NCBI RefSeq assembly: GCF_004324755.1
Contig: NZ_SDMQ01000001.1
Coordinates: forward strand, 1-64,000
Direction of reading: 5' to 3'
DNA length: 64,000 nt
From: Propioniciclava sinopodophylli
GTDB taxonomy: Bacteria > Actinomycetota > Actinomycetes > Propionibacteriales > Propionibacteriaceae
The notes below the pieces were generated by a model. That model searched no databases. It worked only from the letters and a program-made list of their open reading frames with translations, and was not told where the DNA came from. The translations under genes were made by a program, and so were the position numbers. Shown piece after piece: positions 51,657-61,942 of the stretch. Position 1 is the first letter of the stretch. Every line of letters starts with the position of its first letter.

Positions 51657-51877
51657 GGGCGACGGATCTGAGTGACGGGGCTGGGGTGCTGGCGCGTGGG
51701 TCGCGTGTCTGAGTGACGCCACTCAGCCCCGGGTGACAGATCTGGCTGACGGATGCCGCGCTGGGGCGCGTGTTTGGTCACTCAGATACGCAACCCGGAT
51801 TGATGGAGGATCAGCCAGACCCGCCGCACGACCTGTGGATCGTCCGCGTTTTCCACAGGTCCTCGGATTGAGTGACC
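51657..51877. repeat. Short repeat family, upstream cluster
   Basis: Five copies of a roughly 22-bp motif with consensus GGGYGACANATCTGAGTGAC lie at 51657-51678, 51698-51719, 51731-51752, 51776-51797 (inverted) and 51862-51877 (partial). CTGAGTG/CACTCAG between copies also pairs as a hairpin. They fill the space between the CDF gene and the AbiEi-like gene. Confidence 0.8.
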
Positions 51878-51908
51878 AGAATCGACCCGGACTGCCCATT
51901 GTCACGGC

Positions 51909-52889
51909 ATGCCCCATCCACGATTCCCCGAGATCGATGGTCAACGCGGCTTCGCGACGACCTCGCAGCTCCTCGCCGCCGGCTGGACCTACTCCGCGCT
52001 CTCCCACCTGGTCGCCACGACGGGCTCGCGCGTCCTCCCTCGCGTCTACCTCCCCCATCAAAGCCACGTCGCCGTGGACGACATCACCGTGGCCGGCTGG
52101 CTCTGGGCCGGCCATGACACTGCCCTCACCGGCACGCGAGCCCTGGCTCGACACGGCCTCGCCCTCACGGCGTTCTCCCCCATCACACGGTTCCTCACCC
52201 GGCGGAACGGACGGAACCGCGAAACGATTCACGGCATGGAACTGCGCCGTACACGACGGGCGCCCCGCGCGTCCGTCCGCGACGACATCGCGGTCGCGCC
52301 GGTGGAGCGCGCACTGGTGGACGCCGCCCGTTACAAGGAGGCATCGGCCCGGGACATCACCGGTTGGACGATCGCGGCCCTGCAACGAAGGCTCACCACG
52401 CTCGACAGGTTGGACGCCGAGGTGACCGCCAGTGGCTGGATCGGCCTCGGCGCCGTCACCGACGGGTGTGCGGCATTCCGCCGCGGCGCCTGGTCGTTGC
52501 CCGAGGCCACGCTGGGGACGCTGGTGGCCGAGGACCCCCGGTTCCCGCGCATGCTCCCCAACCCGCGCCTCGAAGATGAGTCGGGCGTGCTCATCGGACG
52601 CCCGGACGGGTACTTCGAGGAGGAAGGGGTCGTCGTCCAGGTGCATTCCCGCGCATTCCACGACGGTGAGGCCCCGGACGGCCGAGACCGCTGGAACGCC
52701 ACCGTCCAGGCGGACAACCGGTACACCGCTGTCGGTCTGGCCGTGATCGGGGTGACGCCGACCGCGCTCGCCGAATCCCCCACACGCTTCCTCGACGAAC
52801 TCGCTGCCACCTTGGTGACACACAGAGGACGGGCGCCCAAGGGCGTCCGCGTGGTCCTCGACGCGCCCCCGGGCGACAAGTCTGGCTGA
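51909..52889 (+). CDS. AbiEi-like / DUF559-like protein (orphan)
   Basis: This 326-aa protein resembles actinobacterial AbiEi-like proteins: an N-terminal winged-helix portion (RGFATTSQLLAAGWTYSALS) and a C-terminal nuclease-like fold (GRPDGYFEEEGVVVQVHSRA) where the usual PD...ExK reads PD...QxH, so catalysis is doubtful. No AbiEii toxin gene is adjacent. Its 3' end is itself a copy of the flanking repeat (stop TGA at 52887-52889 within 52871-52892). Homologs are common as orphans; function unclear. Confidence 0.72.
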   Translation: MPHPRFPEIDGQRGFATTSQLLAAGWTYSALSHLVATTGSRVLPRVYLPHQSHVAVDDITVAGWLWAGHDTALTGTRALARHGLALTAFSPITRFLTRRNGRNRETIHGMELRRTRRAPRASVRDDIAVAPVERALVDAARYKEASARDITGWTIAALQRRLTTLDRLDAEVTASGWIGLGAVTDGCAAFRRGAWSLPEATLGTLVAEDPRFPRMLPNPRLEDESGVLIGRPDGYFEEEGVVVQVHSRAFHDGEAPDGRDRWNATVQADNRYTAVGLAVIGVTPTALAESPTRFLDELAATLVTHRGRAPKGVRVVLDAPPGDKSG

Positions 52890-53097
52890 CGACCCTGCAC
52901 CCTGGGTGACAAACCTGAGCGGCAGAACCCACGCCCTGGCGTGCAACCGGTCACTCAGGTTTGTCGCCCGGCGCGGGCACCGTCACTCAGGTTGTCGCCC
53001 GGCGCGGGAACCGTCACTCAGGTTTGTCGCCCGGCGCGCGAACCGTCACTCAGGCTTGTCGCACAGGCGCGAGGACCGTCACTCAGACACGCCGCAC
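52871..53097. repeat. Short repeat family, downstream cluster with a 32-bp tandem array
   Basis: Two forward copies (52871-52892, 52904-52923) are followed by five inverted copies (starting 52949, 52982, 53013, 53045, 53079). The inverted ones form a tandem array with a period of 31-34 bp (unit GTCACTCAGGTTTGTCGCCC plus GGCGCGGGAACC). The spacers are themselves similar, so this is not a CRISPR. The last copy reaches into the end of cutC. Confidence 0.88.
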
Positions 53098-53793
53098 GGC
53101 GTGCGCCACCTCCGTGTCGATCAGCGTGCGCCACGAGCGGACGAGGGCCTCGTCGACGTAGGCCTTGCGGGAGCCGCCGGGCCGGACCTGGTCGTCCAGG
53201 TGGAACTGCCGGACGCCCGCGCGCGCCAACCACGGCACGTGGTCGGGGTGGAGCTGGCCGTCGGCGACGACCAGGGCCGCGACCTCGGCGTCCGTCTTGG
53301 CGCGGCGGACGAGGTCGTCCAGGCCGTGTTCCAGCGTGCGGGCCGAGCCGGCCGTCCGGACGCCGTCGAGGCCCGGCAACCGCCGCGCCGCGGTCCACGC
53401 GTCGTCGGAGTCGAGCACGGTGTCGAAGGCGCGGGAGAAGGTCCACGGGCAGGTGAAGCCGTCCATCAGCGCGCCGATGACCTCGGCGTCCACCTCGCCC
53501 AGCCCGTTGAGGAACCCGAACACGAGGCCGTCAGCGCCGGCGTCCAGGTAGGCGGCCACCAGGCCGCGCAGCCGGACCAGCTCGCCGCCGTCGGTCGAGT
53601 AGCCCTCGCGCAGCCGCACCACCGGTCGCAGGTGGATGTTAGTCCTGTCCCTGATCGCCGCCACCGCGCGTGGTTCGGGCGAACGGGCGTCGTCCACCGG
53701 CTCCCCCACAACCTCGAGGCGGTCGGCTCCCCCGGCCTCCGCGGGCACGGCGTCGTGCGCGGCCAGCACCCGGACCTCCAGCGTCCCGCTCAT
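53083..53793 (-). CDS. cutC: CutC-family copper homeostasis protein
   Basis: This 236-aa TIM-barrel protein has LEVRVLAAHDAV and GGADRLEVVGEPV near the N-terminus, RPVVRLREGYS, and DGLVFGFLNGLGEVDAEVIG matching CutC. Its copper role is debated; the fold is a divalent-metal-binding barrel. I chose the ATG at 53793. The C-terminal codons run into the repeat array. Confidence 0.85.
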   Translation of the reverse strand: MSGTLEVRVLAAHDAVPAEAGGADRLEVVGEPVDDARSPEPRAVAAIRDRTNIHLRPVVRLREGYSTDGGELVRLRGLVAAYLDAGADGLVFGFLNGLGEVDAEVIGALMDGFTCPWTFSRAFDTVLDSDDAWTAARRLPGLDGVRTAGSARTLEHGLDDLVRRAKTDAEVAALVVADGQLHPDHVPWLARAGVRQFHLDDQVRPGGSRKAYVDEALVRSWRTLIDTEVAHAVRRV

Positions 53794-53887
53794 GCCCCCA
53801 TCTTGCCGGACGCGGTGCGCGAGACCGGGCAGCACCGCCGCACATCGCGCTGCGGGCGTGTCACCGTCCGTTCACCCGGATGCGGTA

Positions 53888-53911
53888 CGATACATCGCTG
53901 GCGATACATCG
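53888..53911 (+). promoter_or_regulatory. Operator-like tandem CGATACATCG repeats
   Basis: CGATACATCG occurs twice (53888-53897 and 53902-53911), 14 bp apart. Each is a near-palindrome (CGAT/ATCG). They sit 33 bp upstream of the Pls-like gene and its GGAGGAG site, a likely place for a TetR/PadR-type repressor. Confidence 0.6.
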
Positions 53912-53943
53912 GTAACGCTGGAACCCAGGAGGAGCCAACCCCC

Positions 53944-56900
53944 GTGACGCAGCTCCGCGCCCACCTCGCCCCGCCGCCCCGCACGCTCGTGGACGTCTTC
54001 CGCGCCACCGTGGACGCCGTGGGCGACGCGCACGCCCTCGACAACGGCGTGGAGGTGCTCAGCTACGCCGAGTTCGCCGGGGCGGCCGAGGAGGTCGCGG
54101 TCGAACTCGCCGCAGCCGGCATCGGGCGGGGCGACCGCGTGGGCGTCCGCATCGCTTCGGGCACCACCGATCTCTACGTCGCGATCATGGGCATCCTGCT
54201 GGCCGGCTCGGCCTACGTCCCGGTGGACGCCGACGACCCCGATGAGCGGGCCCGCACCGTGTTCGACGAGGCCGCGGTCGCTGGGGTGCTCGGCAACGGG
54301 TTGTCCCTGACGACCCGTGGCCCACGGCGGCAGGCACGGGAGGCGCTGCCCGAGGTCCAGCTCGACGACGACGCCTGGATCATCTTCACTTCCGGCTCCA
54401 CCGGCAAGCCCAAGGGCGTCGCCGTGCAGCACCGTTCGGCGGCCGCCTTCGTGGACGCCGAGGCACGGCTGTTCTGCCAGGACGACCCGATCAACGAGAC
54501 CGACCGCGTGATGGCGGGGCTGTCGGTCGCGTTCGACGCCTCGTGCGAGGAGATGTGGCTCGCCTGGCGCTACGGCGCCTGTCTGGTGCCTGCCCCTCGC
54601 TCGCTGGTGAAGTCCGGCATGGACCTCGGGCCGTGGCTGGTCGCCCACCGCCTCACGATCGTGTCCACGGTGCCCACCCTGGTGCTGCTGTGGCCGGCGG
54701 ACGCCCTCGAGCGCGTCCGCCTGCTCATCCTCGGCGGCGAGGCCTGCCCGCCCGAGATCGGCATCCGGTTCGCCACCGAGCACCGCGAGGTCTGGAACAC
54801 CTACGGCCCCACCGAGGCCACCGTCGTCGCCTGCGGGGCCCGCGTGCACGCGCACGAGACGGTACGCATCGGCTGGGCCCTGGACGGCTGGGACCTCGCG
54901 GTCGTCGACCACGACGGCAACCCCGTCGAGCCAGGCGGGCAGGGCGAGCTCGTCATCGGCGGCGTCGGCCTGGCCCGCTACCTCGACCCCGTGAAGGACG
55001 CCGAGAAGTACGCCCCCATGCCCTCGCTCGGCTGGGAGCGCGCCTACCGCTCCGGCGACCTCGTCGTCGACGACCCCCAGGGCCTGCTGTTCCTCGGCCG
55101 CGCCGACGACCAGGTCAAGGTCGGCGGCCGACGCATCGAGCTCGGCGAGTTGGACGCCGCCCTGTCGGCGCTGCCCGGCGTCCGGGGCGGCGCAGCGGCC
55201 GTGCGAAAGACCGCCGCAGGCACGCAGGTGCTCGTCGGCTACCTCGCCGCCGACCCCGACTTCGACACCCACGCGGCCACGGCGATCCTGCGTGAGCAGC
55301 TGCCGGCGGCACTGGTCCCCCGGCTGGCGGTCGTCGACGACCTGCCCACGCGCACCTCCGGCAAGATCGACCGGGACGCCCTGCCGTGGCCCCTGTCCGG
55401 CGGCCCGGCCGAGTCGGCGGCGTCGGGTGAGGCCGCCGCACTGACGGAGGACGAGGCCTGGCTCGCCGGGCTGTGGGCCGACACCCTGGGCACCGTGGTG
55501 TCCGATCCGGCGGCCGACTTCTTCGACCTGGGCGGCACCTCGTTGGCCGTCGCGCACCTGCTGGCCGGCATCCGGCGGCGGTTCCCCGAGGCCGGTGTCA
55601 CCGACATCTACGACCACGCCTCCCTCGGCGCGATGGCCGCCCACCTCACGGCGATGGAGGCCCCCGACGTCCCGCTGAACGACCGGGTCGAGCCCGTCCG
55701 GCGCCGGACCCGCGTGGCGCAGCTGATCGCGATCGTCCCGCTGCGCGGGGTCGGCGCCCTGCGCTGGCTGACGTGGCTGGCGACCGGCGTGAACCTCGCC
55801 GGGTGGCTCGCCCTGCCCGTGGCGGCCGTCCCGTGGTGGCTGGTGGCGCTCGGCTGGGTCCTGTTCGTGCTTCCACCCGGGCGCATGGTGCTGGCGGCGT
55901 TGGGCGCCCGCGTCCTGCTGGCGCCCGTCGTGCCCGGTAGGTACCCGCGCGGCGGGCGAGCGCACCTGCGCATCTGGCTGGCCGAGCGCCTCCAGGAGGA
56001 GCTGATGGCCACCAGCAACGCGGCCGCACCCGGCATGGCCTGGTACGCCCGCCTACTCGGGGCGCAGGTCGGGCGCGGCGTGGACCTGCACGCCCTGCCC
56101 CCGGTCACCGGCCACCTGACCATCGGCGACGGCGCGACCCTCGAGCTGGAGACCGACCTCGCGGGCCACTGGCTCGACGGCGACACCCTGCACGTGGGCC
56201 GCATCACGATCGGAGAGGACGCCCGCATCGGCATGCGCTCCACCCTCGGCCCCGACACGGTGGTCGGCGCAGGCGCCGAGGTCGGGCCCGGCTCGGCGGT
56301 GGTCGGCGACGTCCCCGCCGGCGAGTACTGGACAGGGTCCCCCGCTGCGAAGGCCAAGCGCCAGGCCCGCGGGCCGTGGGGCGCACCGCCCCCGCGGCGT
56401 CCGGCGTGGTGGTTCGGCTACGTGGCCGCCTCGCTCGTGATCGGGGGCATCCCGGTCGCGGGACTGGCCGCGGGCGTGGCACTGGTGCTCGCGACCGCGC
56501 CGGCCGGTGCCGGCATCACCGCCCTGCTCGGGCACGCCCTGGCCTTGCTGCCGCTCGCCGTGCTGCTCGGGTTCGCCCTCGTCGCGTTGCTCGTACTCGG
56601 CCTGGTCCGCGCGCTGGCGCCCTTCGTCACCGAGGGGCCCGTTCCGGTGCACTCGGGCCGCGGCCTGGCGGCGTGGTCGACCGTGCGGGTGCTCGACGAG
56701 TCCCGCACGTGGCTCTACCCGCTGTACGCAGGCTGGTTCACCACCGTGTGGCTGCGGCTGCTGGGCGCCGAGATGGGGAAGGACGCCGAGGCGTCCACCG
56801 TGCTGATGATCCCGAAGCTGGCGTCGGTCGGCGAAGGGTCGTTCCTGGCCGACGACACCCTCGTCGGCGGCTACGAGCTCGGCGGCGGCTGGCTGCGAAC

Positions 56901-57819
56901 GGCCCGGACGCGCGTGGGCAAGCACGCGTTCCTCGGCAACTCCGGCATGGCCGCCCCCGGCCGCAAGGTGCCGGCACGGGGTCTGGTCGCGGTGCTGTCG
57001 TCCGCGCCGCCGCGCGCTCTGGCGCGCAAGACCACCTCGTGGATCGGCTCCCCGCCCGCTCCCCTGCGACGCGCGGTGCAGGACGTCGACGAGTCCCTGA
57101 CCTACGACCCGCCCCGCCGCCTGCGCGTGGCGCGGGCCGTGGTCGAGAGTTTCCGCATCGTCGCGGTCATGGTGTCGATGGCACTGGGCGTCGGCGTCGT
57201 CGCCGCACTCCTGGCGCTGGCGTCCGTCTCGTGGTGGCTGGCGGTGGCCTTGGGCGGGGTCGTGCTCGTGGTGGCCGGCTACCTGTCGACCTGGCTGTCG
57301 GTTCTGCCCAAGCGACTGCTGGTCGGCCGGGTCGAGTCGGGCGAGCACCCGCTGTGGAGCTCCTTCGTGTGGCGCAACGAGCTGGCCGACCAGTTCGTCG
57401 AGTTGGTGACCGCCCCTTGGTTCGCCCGCTGGGCCACCGGGACGCCGCTGCTGAACGTCTGGCTCCGCACCATGGGCGCCCGCATCGGCGCCGGGGTGTG
57501 GAACGAGACGTACTGGCTGCCCGAGCCCGACCTCGTCGAGATCGGCCCGGGCGCGACCATCTCGCGCGGCGTCGTGGTGCAGACCCACCTGTTCCACGAC
57601 CGCGTGCTGGCGCTGGACACGGTGGTCGTGAAGTCCGGAGCCACGCTGTCCCCCAACAGCGTCGTGCTGCCCGGCGCGACCGTGGGCCGGCACTCGACGA
57701 TCGGGCCGGCGTCGCTGGTGATGCGCGGTGAGTCCGTGCCGCGCCGCACGCGGTGGATCGGCAACCCGATCGGCCCGTGGGCCGATGTGGCAGGATCGTC
57801 CGGTGCGCGTCGTCCCTGA
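53944..57819 (+). CDS. Pls/PosA-like single-module NRPS with membrane acyltransferase-like tail
   Basis: This is a 1291-aa protein. Residues about 30-480 are an adenylation domain (IIFTSGSTGKPKGVAVQHRS, NTYGPTEATV, YRSGDLVV, GRADDQVKVGGRRIEL). Residues about 500-560 are a carrier domain with DFFDLGGTSLAVAHL (Ser at about 532). Residues about 590-1291 combine several TM segments with left-handed beta-helix (hexapeptide) repeats such as GEDARIGMRSTLGPDTVVGAGAEVG. This layout is shared with epsilon-poly-lysine synthetase-type enzymes. A full Pls has tandem soluble C-terminal condensation-like domains in the membrane region; the product cannot be predicted. GTG start after GGAGGAG. Confidence 0.88.
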   Translation: MTQLRAHLAPPPRTLVDVFRATVDAVGDAHALDNGVEVLSYAEFAGAAEEVAVELAAAGIGRGDRVGVRIASGTTDLYVAIMGILLAGSAYVPVDADDPDERARTVFDEAAVAGVLGNGLSLTTRGPRRQAREALPEVQLDDDAWIIFTSGSTGKPKGVAVQHRSAAAFVDAEARLFCQDDPINETDRVMAGLSVAFDASCEEMWLAWRYGACLVPAPRSLVKSGMDLGPWLVAHRLTIVSTVPTLVLLWPADALERVRLLILGGEACPPEIGIRFATEHREVWNTYGPTEATVVACGARVHAHETVRIGWALDGWDLAVVDHDGNPVEPGGQGELVIGGVGLARYLDPVKDAEKYAPMPSLGWERAYRSGDLVVDDPQGLLFLGRADDQVKVGGRRIELGELDAALSALPGVRGGAAAVRKTAAGTQVLVGYLAADPDFDTHAATAILREQLPAALVPRLAVVDDLPTRTSGKIDRDALPWPLSGGPAESAASGEAAALTEDEAWLAGLWADTLGTVVSDPAADFFDLGGTSLAVAHLLAGIRRRFPEAGVTDIYDHASLGAMAAHLTAMEAPDVPLNDRVEPVRRRTRVAQLIAIVPLRGVGALRWLTWLATGVNLAGWLALPVAAVPWWLVALGWVLFVLPPGRMVLAALGARVLLAPVVPGRYPRGGRAHLRIWLAERLQEELMATSNAAAPGMAWYARLLGAQVGRGVDLHALPPVTGHLTIGDGATLELETDLAGHWLDGDTLHVGRITIGEDARIGMRSTLGPDTVVGAGAEVGPGSAVVGDVPAGEYWTGSPAAKAKRQARGPWGAPPPRRPAWWFGYVAASLVIGGIPVAGLAAGVALVLATAPAGAGITALLGHALALLPLAVLLGFALVALLVLGLVRALAPFVTEGPVPVHSGRGLAAWSTVRVLDESRTWLYPLYAGWFTTVWLRLLGAEMGKDAEASTVLMIPKLASVGEGSFLADDTLVGGYELGGGWLRTARTRVGKHAFLGNSGMAAPGRKVPARGLVAVLSSAPPRALARKTTSWIGSPPAPLRRAVQDVDESLTYDPPRRLRVARAVVESFRIVAVMVSMALGVGVVAALLALASVSWWLAVALGGVVLVVAGYLSTWLSVLPKRLLVGRVESGEHPLWSSFVWRNELADQFVELVTAPWFARWATGTPLLNVWLRTMGARIGAGVWNETYWLPEPDLVEIGPGATISRGVVVQTHLFHDRVLALDTVVVKSGATLSPNSVVLPGATVGRHSTIGPASLVMRGESVPRRTRWIGNPIGPWADVAGSSGARRP

Positions 57820-59110
57820 TCCCTACCTGCCCGGGCACGGTGACGTCTCCTACGCGGTCGAGCACTACGACCTCAAGCTGGACTACCGCACCGCTACCAA
57901 CCGCCTGGACGCCACGGCCACCCTCACGATCCGCGCCCTGCACCCCGTCACCACGCTGCGGCTGGACCTGAGCGGCCTCCACGTCGACAAGGTGCGCGTC
58001 GGCGGCGCTAAACCGCCCAAGTACGTCCACAAGGCGCGCGTCCTCACGGTCCAGCTGTCGGCCCCGCTGGCCGTCGGCGAGCGCACCACCCTGCAGGTCG
58101 GCTACAGCGGCAAGCCGGGCCCGGTCCCGGGCGCCCACGGCCCCGCCGGCTGGGAGGAACTCACCGACGGCATCCTCGTCGCCTCGCAGCCCTACGGTGC
58201 CCCGTCGTTCTACCCCTGCAACGACCGTGCTGACGATCGCGCCACCTACCGCATCGCGGTCACCACCGAGGCCGAGTACACCGCCGTCGCCACGGGCCGG
58301 ACGGCCAGCACCACGACGCGGGCCGGGCGCACCACGTCCGTCTTCGTCGAGGACGCCCCCACCGCGCCCTACCTCGTGAGCCTCGTGATCGGACGCCTGG
58401 TCGATCAGGCCCTGCCCGGCTCGGGCGACAGGGTCACGCTCGTGCGGCCGCGCGCCACGGTCGTGGCCGGGGCGTCCCCCCTCCTGCGGCTGCCCACCAT
58501 GCTGGACGCCCTCGAGGGCTGGTTCGGGCCGTACCCGTTCCACTCCTACCGTGCGGTGGTGGTGGACGAGCCGCTGGAGATCCCGCTCGAGGCGATGGCG
58601 ATGGCGAGCTTCGGCACCAACCACCTGGCCGACACGTGGGACAACGAGCGGCTCGTCGTGCACGAGCTCGCCCACCAGTGGTTCGGCAACAAGGTCACGT
58701 CGGCGCTCTTGTCCGACATCTGGCTGCACGAGGGCTTCGCCTGCTACACCGAGTGGCTCTGGTCGGAGCACCGCGGCCTGGGGAGCGCCGACGAGCGCGC
58801 CGCCCGCCACCACAAGGCACTCCCGATGCAGAAGCAGGCCACGCCGCTGTCGAACCCGGGCATGGCCGCGATGTTCGACGACTGGGTGTACAAGCGCGGG
58901 GCGCTGACCCTGCACGCGCTCAGGGCAGCACTCGGCGACGAGTCGTTCTTCACCGCCTGCCGCACGTGGGTGGCCGACCACGAGGTGGTCACGACGCGCG
59001 CGTTCGTCGACCACGTGGCGCGCGTCACCGGGACCGACCAGTCGGCGCTGCTGGCCGCGTGGCTGGACGGGGTCGCCCTGCCGCCCTGCCCGCGTCTTAA
59101 AAGACCCTGA
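57803..59110 (+). CDS. M1-family zinc aminopeptidase
   Basis: This 435-aa protein has the zinc motif VVHELAHQWFGNKVTS...WLHEGFACYTE (HExxH with downstream E). The substrate-anchoring GAMEN equivalent reads EAMAMASFGTN. It lacks the C-terminal helical domain of PepN-like enzymes, so it is a short M1. The GTG at 57803 overlaps the Pls-like gene by 17 bp and has an AGGAT site; an ATG at 57785 is possible. Coupling suggests it may process the Pls-like product or a related peptide (inference). Confidence 0.87.
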   Translation: MRVVPDPYLPGHGDVSYAVEHYDLKLDYRTATNRLDATATLTIRALHPVTTLRLDLSGLHVDKVRVGGAKPPKYVHKARVLTVQLSAPLAVGERTTLQVGYSGKPGPVPGAHGPAGWEELTDGILVASQPYGAPSFYPCNDRADDRATYRIAVTTEAEYTAVATGRTASTTTRAGRTTSVFVEDAPTAPYLVSLVIGRLVDQALPGSGDRVTLVRPRATVVAGASPLLRLPTMLDALEGWFGPYPFHSYRAVVVDEPLEIPLEAMAMASFGTNHLADTWDNERLVVHELAHQWFGNKVTSALLSDIWLHEGFACYTEWLWSEHRGLGSADERAARHHKALPMQKQATPLSNPGMAAMFDDWVYKRGALTLHALRAALGDESFFTACRTWVADHEVVTTRAFVDHVARVTGTDQSALLAAWLDGVALPPCPRLKRP

Positions 59111-59115
59111 CGACG

Positions 59116-59151
59116 CCACAGGGCGCCCCGCGTGTGCGGGACGCCCTGTGG
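59116..59151. terminator. Bidirectional terminator hairpin
   Basis: CCACAGGGCG-C-CCCGC / GCGGG-A-CGCCCTGTGG around a GTGT loop gives a 15-bp stem with one mismatch, between the convergent M1 and groEL genes. Confidence 0.85.
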
Positions 59152-59182
59152 TCGGGTGTTGCGTTGCGCCGTGCGGCGTGGG

Positions 59183-60886
<1,704 letters not shown>

Positions 60887-60903
60887 TCACACGGCCGGTG
60901 CTG

Positions 60904-60930
60904 GTGGCACTCTCAACCGGAGAGTGCCAA
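60904..60930 (-). promoter_or_regulatory. CIRCE-like operator 1 of groEL
   Basis: GTGGCACTC-N9-GAGTGCCAA matches the CIRCE layout (TTAGCACTC-N9-GAGTGCTAA) with changes at the outer bases. It lies about 90 bp upstream of groEL and would bind HrcA. Confidence 0.85.
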
Positions 60931-60949
60931 CTACATGTTTACCAGCCCG

Positions 60950-60976
60950 TTAGCACTCGAGACAAGCGAGTGCTAC
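60950..60976 (-). promoter_or_regulatory. CIRCE operator 2 of groEL
   Basis: TTAGCACTC-GAGACAAGC-GAGTGCTAC is a near-perfect CIRCE (8 of 9 bases in the second arm). Two tandem operators, 46 bp apart, give strong HrcA repression. Confidence 0.95.
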
Positions 60977-60999
60977 CCGGTTGGCCCTAGGCTGACGCC

Positions 61000-61551
61000 A
61001 TGCGCCGCTCCGACCGCCTTCGCCACGCGGCGAACTGGCTCAACCTGACGACGCCGGTGGGGCTGCTGGTGGCCGGCATCGGCGGCGCGCGGGTGCGCCG
61101 GGGCGACCATGGCCTGTACGTGGCCGAGGGCTACCGCTTCCGGTTCCCCGACGCCGGGGCGTTCACGATCGGCGACGTGGTGGTGACGGCGAGCACGATC
61201 CAGCGCCTCGAGGCGCGGACGCCGGGGGTGCTGGGGCACGAGCGGCAGCACGCGCGCCAGTACTCGGTGGCCGGGGTGTGGTTCCTGCCCGCGTACCTGC
61301 TCGGGTCGGCCTGGTCGCTGGCGCGGACGGGCAACCCTGCCTGGCACAACCCGCTGGAGCGGCACGCGGGGTTGCTGACCGGCGGCTACGCCGACGAGGC
61401 GGGGACGCCCGTTGGCGCGGTGTGGACCTTCAGGGGCCGGCCGGGGCTGTCGGCACTCTCGGTTCGGGCGCTCAGACCGTCGAGGAGACCGGCAGGTGGC
61501 GCGCGGAGCGGTTCCGCTGGCGCTGGTCGCGCAGGCGGCGCAGACGCTTGA
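61000..61551 (+). CDS. Putative membrane-associated protein with an HExxH motif
   Basis: This 183-aa protein contains GHERQHARQYSV near residue 75 (HExxH, a zinc-metalloprotease motif), followed by a hydrophobic FLPAYLLGSAWSLA segment. The N-terminal hydrophobic stretch TTPVGLLVAGIGGARV could also be membrane-embedded. No family recognised and a downstream zinc ligand is not obvious. Its end overlaps the DUF3263 gene tail-to-tail by 80 bp. Confidence 0.6.
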   Translation: MRRSDRLRHAANWLNLTTPVGLLVAGIGGARVRRGDHGLYVAEGYRFRFPDAGAFTIGDVVVTASTIQRLEARTPGVLGHERQHARQYSVAGVWFLPAYLLGSAWSLARTGNPAWHNPLERHAGLLTGGYADEAGTPVGAVWTFRGRPGLSALSVRALRPSRRPAGGARSGSAGAGRAGGADA

Positions 61552-61792
61552 CGAGCAGGGGTGCGTGAGCGAGCGCCTCGGGGCGGTCGATCAGGGCGTT
61601 GATCTCCTGGTAGTAGCGCGGGACCGACAGGTCGAACCGCTGCAGGATCGCCGCGTCCTTGCCCTCGGGGGCCTTCCACGCGGTGGCCTCGAAGTCGAGC
61701 AGGTCGGCTTCGAACTCCGACAGGCCGGACGCCGTGGCGGCCCTGCCCGACTGGAGGTGCGCGACCGACGCGGTGCTGGTGACGACTGGCAT
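61472..61792 (-). CDS. DUF3263 family protein
   Basis: This 106-aa protein contains LSEFEADLLDFEATAWKAPE then GKDAAILQRFDLSVPRYYQE, the DUF3263 core, a small actinobacterial helix-turn-helix-like family. It may bind DNA; function unknown. The upstream start may be later, because the first 20 residues are not conserved-looking. Confidence 0.85.
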   Translation of the reverse strand: MPVVTSTASVAHLQSGRAATASGLSEFEADLLDFEATAWKAPEGKDAAILQRFDLSVPRYYQEINALIDRPEALAHAPLLVKRLRRLRDQRQRNRSARHLPVSSTV

Positions 61793-61942
61793 GGCCTCAT
61801 GCTACGTCACGAATCACAGGCGTGTCATTCACCGCCCGCGCGACGGCCACGGCGCACGGCGGCTTGCCGGAGTCCGGTCCGGGGAGAAGAATAGGCGGAC
61901 GCCCGCACCCGGATGGGCCCGACCAGAGGAGGACCGCGCGGC

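Noticed and set aside
52949-53097. Regular repeats resembling a CRISPR array
   Set aside because: The spacers between repeats are also nearly identical, unit length is 31-34 bp, and no cas genes are present. It is a tandem repeat array.
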